From: Heterohyrax brucei
Taxonomy: Eukaryota > Chordata > Mammalia > Hyracoidea > Procaviidae
Direction of reading: 5' to 3'
Length of the DNA stretch: 64,000 nucleotides
Assembly (NCBI GenBank): GCA_028571685.1
Contig: CM053156.1
Span: 87,237,049-87,301,048 of the forward strand
Made by a program: the position numbers and the translations under genes
The notes under the pieces: generated by a model
Databases searched by the model: none
Seen by the model: only the letters and a program-made list of their open reading frames with translations
What the model was told of the DNA's origin: nothing
In this document: piece by piece, positions 58,401 through 64,000 of the stretch
Numbering within the stretch: the stretch's first letter is position 1
Layout of the letters: each line of letters opens with the position of its first letter

Positions 58401-58680
58401 GGTACTCAGTGAAACACAACACTATGATAAAAAAAAATTGTAGATTTTAGAAAACATCTCACAACACGGTTTCAACTGGAAAGTATTATGCTGAGTAAAA
58501 TCAGTCAGTGTCAAAAGGACAAATATTGTATGAGTCCCCTGTTATGAGGACTTAAAAACAGAATTATCTACAGAACAACCATTGGCTACAAGGGGGGAAG
58601 AGGATTTATCACAAATAATTGATAGAAGTTAGAAAGTTTACTCACTTACTGTAATTAATAAATAATAAAAGTTTTAAAAG
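55431..58680 (+). mobile_element. L1 LINE, main part (reverse transcriptase to 3' end)
   Basis: Begins at the end of the endonuclease domain ('MDHRAIKVEINSRKI' at 55444), just downstream of where the inverted arm ends in L1 coordinates. It runs through RT: '[18 protein letters not shown]' near 56545, where motif A has its aspartate, and '[12 protein letters not shown]' near 56855, with the FADD box intact. The C-terminal region follows ('[20 protein letters not shown]' near 57415, 'CTRMFTAAQPTIAKRWNQPR' near 58310). The 3' UTR is short, ending 'aataataaaagttttaaaa' at 58680. Length 3.25 kb; with the inverted arm about 5.2 kb. Stops are present. Confidence 0.94.
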
Positions 58681-58685
58681 ACAGA

Positions 58686-59145
58686 ATTCTGTAGAAGGAT
58701 CTTGATCAAAAAGGTGAAAAATGTAGACAGGAATTTCCAATTCTTGTGGACTCCATGTTTTCTGTAGCCATGGAGGATGTATGAACCCCTGAAACTATTG
58801 TCCTCAGACAATCTTTAAACCTTAAGCCAAAAATATCCACAAAGTCATCTCAAAACAGAACAATAGCTTAACTAGTTTAAAAAAAAAAAAGTCTACTTGA
58901 GCTTATACTCTTTTAAGAAATATCTACGTTGGAGCAAACTAAAGACCGTGACTCAAAAAACTCAGACAGGGACTTTAGAGGACAGTGAGTTGATGCTAAT
59001 GGGGAACAACTCAGAAAAGAAAGATGAAAATGCCTGCACAAGTCCAGAATGTCACCAATGCCACTGCCTTGTCAAGTAAAAACTGTTGCATTGGTGCATG
59101 TTTTGCTGTATATATTCTCAGCAACAACAAAATAAATAAAATCCA
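58686..59145 (+). mobile_element. family X, copy B, right piece with 3' end
   Basis: Resumes with 'attctgtagaaggatcttga' and 'tcaaaaagg', overlapping by about 15 bases the sequence at 53507-53520 (diverged target duplication). It continues through 'gacaatctttaaaccttaag', 'gaacaactcagaaaag', 'ggtgcatgttttgctg' and 'ctcagcaacaacaaaataaa', ending in an A-rich 'taaataaaa'. The A-rich end suggests retroposition. Confidence 0.75.
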
Positions 59146-59974
59146 GGGAAGGACACCATCTCTACGAGACCAAGTGGTCAACAGAATGTGACTGGTGAGG
59201 GTGAGGCGCCAAGTGACAAGGTTTATGGGAACAGAACCACCAGAACAGGGGCAGTGAGAGTCCTGACCCCCAGGAACAATGCCACCGGGCCACTGAGCAA
59301 CGTGTGTGGAAACTGGAGAACAGGAGTCCGTTTGGCTGTCTGTACTTCTACCAGAAACCAAATTTAACAACCACAAAACAGTAGTGGCTGGGAGAGGCGG
59401 CGACTGTGTCCCAGTTTCACAGAGTAGAGGTCTAGAGAAGGACTGGCTTGCCATGTCTGTCCCTCAGTCCTGTACTTGGGGGGCTAGTTTTCAATAATAA
59501 ATAACTGATGCTTTGGGAGTTGCCTGAACTTCTGAATAACCAGCAGAAAAGGAGAATCTCAGCAAATCATATTAGCTGCAACCTTGGCCAAGCCCTTCTT
59601 GGCTGCCATGCAGACTGGGCCAGGTTACATGATTGAGGAGCAAGGTGTGGTTCTGCTCCCAACCCCTAAACCACTTCTCTCTCATAAGCTTTTTCTTGAC
59701 TAATGAGCCAGGAGGATCTCAGCTCTAAGGTCACCAAGAAAAGAATGTGCCCCTGTCAACAGCTTCTTTGGATGCTGATGAAAAAACAGACTTGGTATCC
59801 AGCGGGCTGACATCTGAGGCCAGGGCTCACGGCCCACCTCTGTAGCCAAGGTTCTCCACTTGCTGCAGTGAAAACCAAGGACTAAGAAAAAGTCCATCCC
59901 AGAACTGGTTTAGCCACAGTCATAATTGACTTAATTGCTATGGGTTTTGGGGGTTTCAGTGGGTCCTAACCCCC
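59146..59974. other. unique sequence, nothing recognised
   Basis: No repeat recognised. A minus-strand frame of 147 codons (59454-59011) crosses the family X 3' end and has no motif. Confidence 0.45.
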
Positions 59975-60060
59975 TTTCTGAGCCTCAGTTTCCCTTGTTA
60001 CAAAATGAAGGGGCAAAGACTCCCTTGGCAAGACCTTGGCTGCAGACTCACTGTGGAGTG
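59975..60060 (+). mobile_element. MIR fragment
   Basis: 'tgagcctcagtttcccttg' with 'ttacaaaatgaaggggc' is the MIR core. Confidence 0.6.
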
Positions 60061-60233
60061 TGCCTCTCAGCACCACGTTCTTTCCATGACAGTCTTTTCT
60101 GTCAGCTCTGCAGCCAGGCACACCTTCGTGCCCACGTGGCACTCCTCACAGATGGCCCCAAAGCACCTTCGAATCAACAAGTCAAAGACACAACCCATGG
60201 TCTCTCTCCCTCCTTTCTCTAGTTCAAAGGTAC
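60061..60233. other. short unassigned stretch
   Basis: No features recognised. Confidence 0.4.
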
Positions 60234-60730
60234 TGTCTTAGTCATGTAGCACTGTTCTGACAGAAATACAATGGGATGCCTTTATAAACCGAAATTTTAT
60301 TTTGTCACAGTCTAGTGGGATAAAAGTCCAAATTCAGGATGTCAGCTCCAGGAGAAGGCTTTTTCGGCTGGCTCTGGAAGGTCTTCGTTGCTAGTCTTCC
60401 CCTGGACTTGAAGCTTCTGAGGTATGGGGACCCTGGTTCTTTCCAAAGGCCACGTAGCTCTGCTCGTGGCACTGCTTCTTTCCCGGTACTGGGAGATTCC
60501 CAAGTCTCTCTGCTGGCTTCGATATTTCGTACCTCCAAAGACTGCCTCAAGGCTCAGTGCACTCTCATACCTGGAGTCGTGCCCCACCAGCACAACTGGG
60601 TCCCACCCATCCTCGTGAGCATCACAGAGGCAGGGCTTCCGGGGTGAAGGACCGCCACCCAAGACCAGGGGTCCGGGCCCAGCCGCAGGGCTACAGCCAT
60701 TTTTGGAGGAACACAGTTCAATCTATGACA
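60234..60730 (+). mobile_element. ERVL-MaLR-like solo LTR, copy 3
   Basis: Same order as 40051-40573: 'actgtcttagtcatgtagc', 'ctgacagaaatacaatggg', 'aagtccaaattcaggatgtc', 'agctccaggagaaggc', ending 'gaggaacacagttcaatc' with 'tatgaca'. Confidence 0.68.
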
Positions 60731-60865
60731 GGTACCCACCTTCTTCTGGTTCCACTTTGGTGCCCTCCTTGACCCAGCCAAGTCCCCCACCCACTTGCCA
60801 CCAAGCCTTGTCAGCCTCACCGCCTCAGTCACTCTCAAAGCCACTGCCACACTCCTCTGCGCTTC

Positions 60866-61140
60866 TTTGGCCAACTCCTCCCCTCCACCGCGTGACCGCC
60901 TCTCGCTTCCCATCGAGCTCCGCCCCTCCACCGTGAGACCCCCCCCTTTCCATCAAGCTCCTCCCCTCCGTCGTGTGACCACCTCTCTCTTCCCATCAAG
61001 CTCCGCCCTCCACCTCGCGTAACCACCACTCACTTCCCATCGAGCTCCTCCCTCCACCGCGTGTGACCATCTTTTTCTTCCCATCGAGCTCGGCCCCTCT
61101 GTCGTGTGACCATCTCTCTCTTCCCATTGAGCTCCATCCC
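60866..61140. repeat. minisatellite, 43-44 bp unit, six copies
   Basis: The core 'cat(c/t)(g/a)agctc' recurs at 60911, 60951, 60994, 61038, 61082 and 61125, i.e. spacings of 40, 43, 44, 44 and 43. Each is preceded by a 'gtgacca(c/t)ctctctcttcc'-like block and followed by 'cgcccctccac'. It is rich in CpG, with some decayed to TpG/CpA. Minus-strand frames through it repeat the peptide words GRERWSH and GGRSSMG. Confidence 0.93.
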
Positions 61141-61979
61141 TGCTCTGACCAGAGATCTCTGAAACCGACAGCTGGACTGAGGCGCTGCCACACCGGCCAC
61201 AAGAAGCGCAGCTCTGCACACTGTCCTGTGGACACTTGAGACCAAACAAATGGGTGTTCTGTTCGCTGGGCTCCCGAGGCCCCCCGCATTCGTCTCGCAT
61301 CCGTCCCGCTGTCCCCGGCTTGGCTCTCCGCCACCAGGGCCCGTGAGCGCAGGACGCCTCTGCCCGGCCCGAGCTCCGCCTCCTGCCGCCAGCACTCACA
61401 CTGCGGGTCTCAGCTCACGTGGGCACGTACCATCTTCTCGGCCAGGTATGCCTGAGAGGCCCCCGTCCAGGGCAGCTCCCTGTGGCCGCTCTGAGAACAC
61501 GTGCTCCTCTCCTGCTGCTCCCTCAGCCCGGACTGGCACGAGGCCCGCCTGAATGTCACAGCCCACCCCCAGATCCCCACCCTGGCGGGCAACGTGACAC
61601 GCTGTTGTCTTCCTGGTGCCCGTCCGAGGATACGATCCACGTGAGTACTCAGTGCTCTCTTTAAAAATACATTTTATTGTACTTTAGATGAAATAAATAT
61701 TTCTGTGGTAAACACATGTGTAACAAATCGTCTGTCATTTCAGCATCCTTGCCAGGTGTCCTTCACAGACGTTTGTCGTGTCTACCCTTGGAGTGTTGCT
61801 GGCAGCCTGACTCTTCCTCCTAAGGCTTCCCATCACCGGCCACCACGGGGGCACAGCCAGCCTCCACAGACTGAGACCCATCTAGACTGGCCGGCCATTG
61901 TCAGCTTCAGCTCGGTCTGGGCTCCTTGTCGTTCTCTCTCCTGGCTCTCCTGGCTCTTGGTCCTTTACCACCACGTCCA
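61141..61979. other. CpG-containing GC-rich stretch, no gene recognised
   Basis: 61250-61420 keeps many CpG dinucleotides compared with the rest of the window, so it may be a small CpG island. No TSS-like element or exon was recognised. Confidence 0.3.
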
Positions 61980-62265
61980 CCATTACCTTCTCCCTGTCAC
62001 TGTCACCGCCACCATAGCGTCACTGCTGTCACTGTCTCCTCCACCACTACCTTCACCATCATGGCCACCACCATCATCACCATCTCCACCATCACCAACA
62101 CTACCACCTCCCCCTCCACCATCGTCTCCACCACCACCGCCACCTCCTCGACCATGGTCTCCACCACCGTGCCCACCCCCATCTCCTGCTCCATCCTCTC
62201 GGTTACCACGGCCACCACCACCACCACGAGTGGCAGCCGCACTGACACCAGTCATCCACTGCACT
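61980..62265. repeat. degenerate CCA/CAT/TCC triplet tract
   Basis: Nearly 300 bp of imperfect trinucleotides (cca, acc, tcc, atc). It opens frames in several registers, giving proline/serine-, threonine-rich and glycine/aspartate-rich artefact peptides of 80-239 codons. Confidence 0.9.
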
Positions 62266-62279
62266 AGCCGTTCAGTCAC

Positions 62280-62425
62280 TGTTTATTCTGGAGCTTTAGC
62301 TAGGCACTTCCCACACCTCCTGTCTTCTAACTGTCTCTCCAACCCTGGGAGACAGCCACGATGGCCTCATTCTGCACCTGAAGGGACGGGAAGGCAGGCA
62401 GGCAAAGTCACGGCTCTGCTCTAAG
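62280..62425 (-). mobile_element. MIR
   Basis: Complement of MIR 3' half to core: 'agctaggcacttcccacacc', 'ccaaccctgggagacagcc', 'ctcattctgcacctgaaggg', 'ggcaaagtca'. Confidence 0.68.
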
Positions 62426-63239
62426 CAAGCTGGGGGAGGGAGGCAGGGTTTCTGTGCAGGCCTCTCGCCTCTGCCTTTCTTTTGAGTCCCTCTCATAGGA
62501 TACCATCTTGTTTCCTTGGGAAACTCACTGAAGTCCTGTTGGAGAAAAGACATTAGAGAAAAGCCTTTAAAACAGACTCCGAATGCAGGTGTCCCCATTT
62601 CACCCCTCTCAGCACAGAGGTAAAACTCTTGTTACCCACATACTCTCAGAGGACATAGCGAGACGCAATGACAACAGAATTAGAGAAACATGAAAGAGCA
62701 ACTGCACGCATTGACCCCACTGCCATGTGGCCATCCAGGAGGATCCAAAAGAAGCCAGAACAAATACCCAACATGTCAACGTGAAGAACAAACATTAGGA
62801 ATTTGTAGAGTTTCTGGAGGCTGAGATTTCAGACAATGCTAGAACATCAAAAGGGGGGGGTACTGATGTGGCAATGCCTAGTTTTTAAAACTCTGCTAAA
62901 GTTATGAAACCAAACTAAATAGAAACAATTGAAAAAGAAAAAAATTCTAAACTTATTAAAAAAAAAAACTCGTCCCCATGTGTTGTCACTTTAGAAGGAC
63001 ACACCACTGGGACAGTGGATGGCAGGAAGCTTACAGGAGCTGCAACTCAAGACTTCCCTGAATAAATAGAACCTGATGAAAAACGGGCACCGTCATCTCT
63101 GTTTTTCTCGTTTCACTGCAGAATGGCATTTGGGAGACCCTGATTTAGCTCAACACTAAGGAATCTCATCTATAAAATCCTAAAGAAATGCTCACTGACT
63201 GTCTGTCCCAACAGGCCACACCAGCCGCTTCATGAGCCA
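62426..63239. other. unassigned, AT-rich in part
   Basis: Poly(A)-rich blocks at 62930-62970 may be an old retroposon end. No family recognised. Confidence 0.35.
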
Positions 63240-63820
63240 ACCAATTCTAAACCCAACAAAAATCAATGTATTTCTATAAACACCGGATAAACAGCTTGCA
63301 GATACAATGAAAAAAAGAGAACCCGTTCACAACAGCAACAAAACATCAGATACTCAGGAGGTAACATCGCATGTGATATGTGAGAATTCTTAACACACAA
63401 GCCCATAATGGGAGGGAGACTGGGATGATTGAAGACGGGAAACATACTTTGGGCTGACAAATAAATGCGTCATTCACAGATTGAATGCAATTCCAGTCCA
63501 CAAACATCGCCAAGGTCATTACAGAACTTGAAAACTAGTTCTTCAATTCATACAGAAAAGTGGCCAAAGTAGCAGGGAAGGCTGAGATGACATGCAGAGG
63601 GGATCTGTGCCCAGCAGATCCTACAGTCTCGTCTGACACGAGGACCCTCCAAGCTGTGAACAGTCAGCAGCTGCGGTGGGACCCCGAGGCCACGACCCAG
63701 CCCACGGAGCCAGAAGAGCCCGGTCGCCTTCAGTGACAAACACGTGGTCCGCATTACACACAAACTCCGAGGACAGATACACGGCTTTGAAAACCCTCGT
63801 ATCTCAGCTGACAAGAGGCA
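63240..63820 (+). mobile_element. old L1 LINE ORF2 fragment
   Basis: 'aatcaatgtatttctataaa', 'agagaacccgttcacaacag', 'cagattgaatgcaattccag' and 'aattcatacagaaaagtggc' follow the order of the L1 ORF2 region after the reverse-transcriptase core. More diverged than the other L1s here. Confidence 0.75.
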
Positions 63821-64000
63821 GGGGCCTGTGTGTGTGTGTGTTTTTAACTAATTAACTAGAAACAATCACAGTCACAGGCCGTAAAGAGCTGCTAACAGTG
63901 GGAAAAAGCAGCCGTGAATTCCTCTGGATTCTTCAGGCTTCTCTCCAGCACCCCCATACCCCCACACCCCACTCCCAGGGAGTGCTGGAGTCAGCAGCAC
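63821..64000. other. short tail with (gt)n
   Basis: 'tgtgtgtgtgtg' at 63827-63840, then unrecognised sequence to the window edge. Confidence 0.4.

Noticed and set aside
60953..61399. Minus-strand frames with repeated GRERWSH/GGRSSMG words
   Set aside because: Produced by the 43-44 bp minisatellite; the unit is not a multiple of three and the frames shift between copies.
61705..62424. 239-codon proline/serine-rich frame and 113-codon threonine-rich frame
   Set aside because: Both come from the CCA-type triplet tract, open in several registers at once.
1..64000. CRISPR arrays, operons, ribosome binding sites, phage or insertion sequences
   Set aside because: The window is mammalian nuclear DNA; the repeats are LINEs, SINEs, LTRs, hAT and mariner elements and simple tandem arrays, with no prokaryotic organisation.

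Overview
The window is mammalian nuclear DNA and I found no convincing protein-coding gene in it. The repeats point to an afrotherian. There are about sixteen tRNA-derived AfroSINE copies, a BovB/RTE-type LINE with the same 3' end that is common in elephant-group genomes, and several L1s whose 3' UTRs look afrotherian. Most copies are well diverged from what I remember of young elephant consensus sequences, so I do not name a species. Family names are from memory of consensus sequences; no database was searched.

Layout. 0-9 kb: an L1 3' end split by an AfroSINE, a MER5A, MIR pieces, minus-strand RTE 3' ends and scattered AfroSINEs. 9.3-11.7 kb: a plus-strand RTE carrying a nested L1 and a nested AfroSINE. 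12.9-16.7 kb: an unclassified dispersed repeat (called family X here), a minus-strand L1 and a mariner end. 17.8-18.5 kb: an AT-rich, repeat-free island that looks like a conserved regulatory element. 18.7-26 kb: mostly unique sequence with AfroSINEs. 26.3-32.3 kb: one L1 interrupted by two RTEs and two AfroSINEs, giving a three-level nest. 34-34.8 kb: a probable solo retroviral LTR. 35.3-35.7 and 45 kb: CA-rich arrays. 37.2-39.9 kb: an L1 with an inverted 5' end and a perfect 11-bp target duplication. 40-49 kb: mainly unique GC-rich sequence with a MER5A, MIRs and MaLR-like LTRs. 51.9-59.1 kb: further family X copies, a palindromic mariner derivative and a second, nearly full-length L1 with an inverted 5' end inserted inside a family X copy. 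60-64 kb: a MaLR-like LTR, a 43-44 bp minisatellite, a CCA-type triplet tract, a MIR and an old L1 fragment.

The open reading frames over 100 codons are explained by decayed LINE code, low-complexity repeats or chance. The nested elements give a relative insertion order. The most unusual items are family X, the tail-to-tail mariner, and the two twin-primed L1s whose junctions can be read directly.
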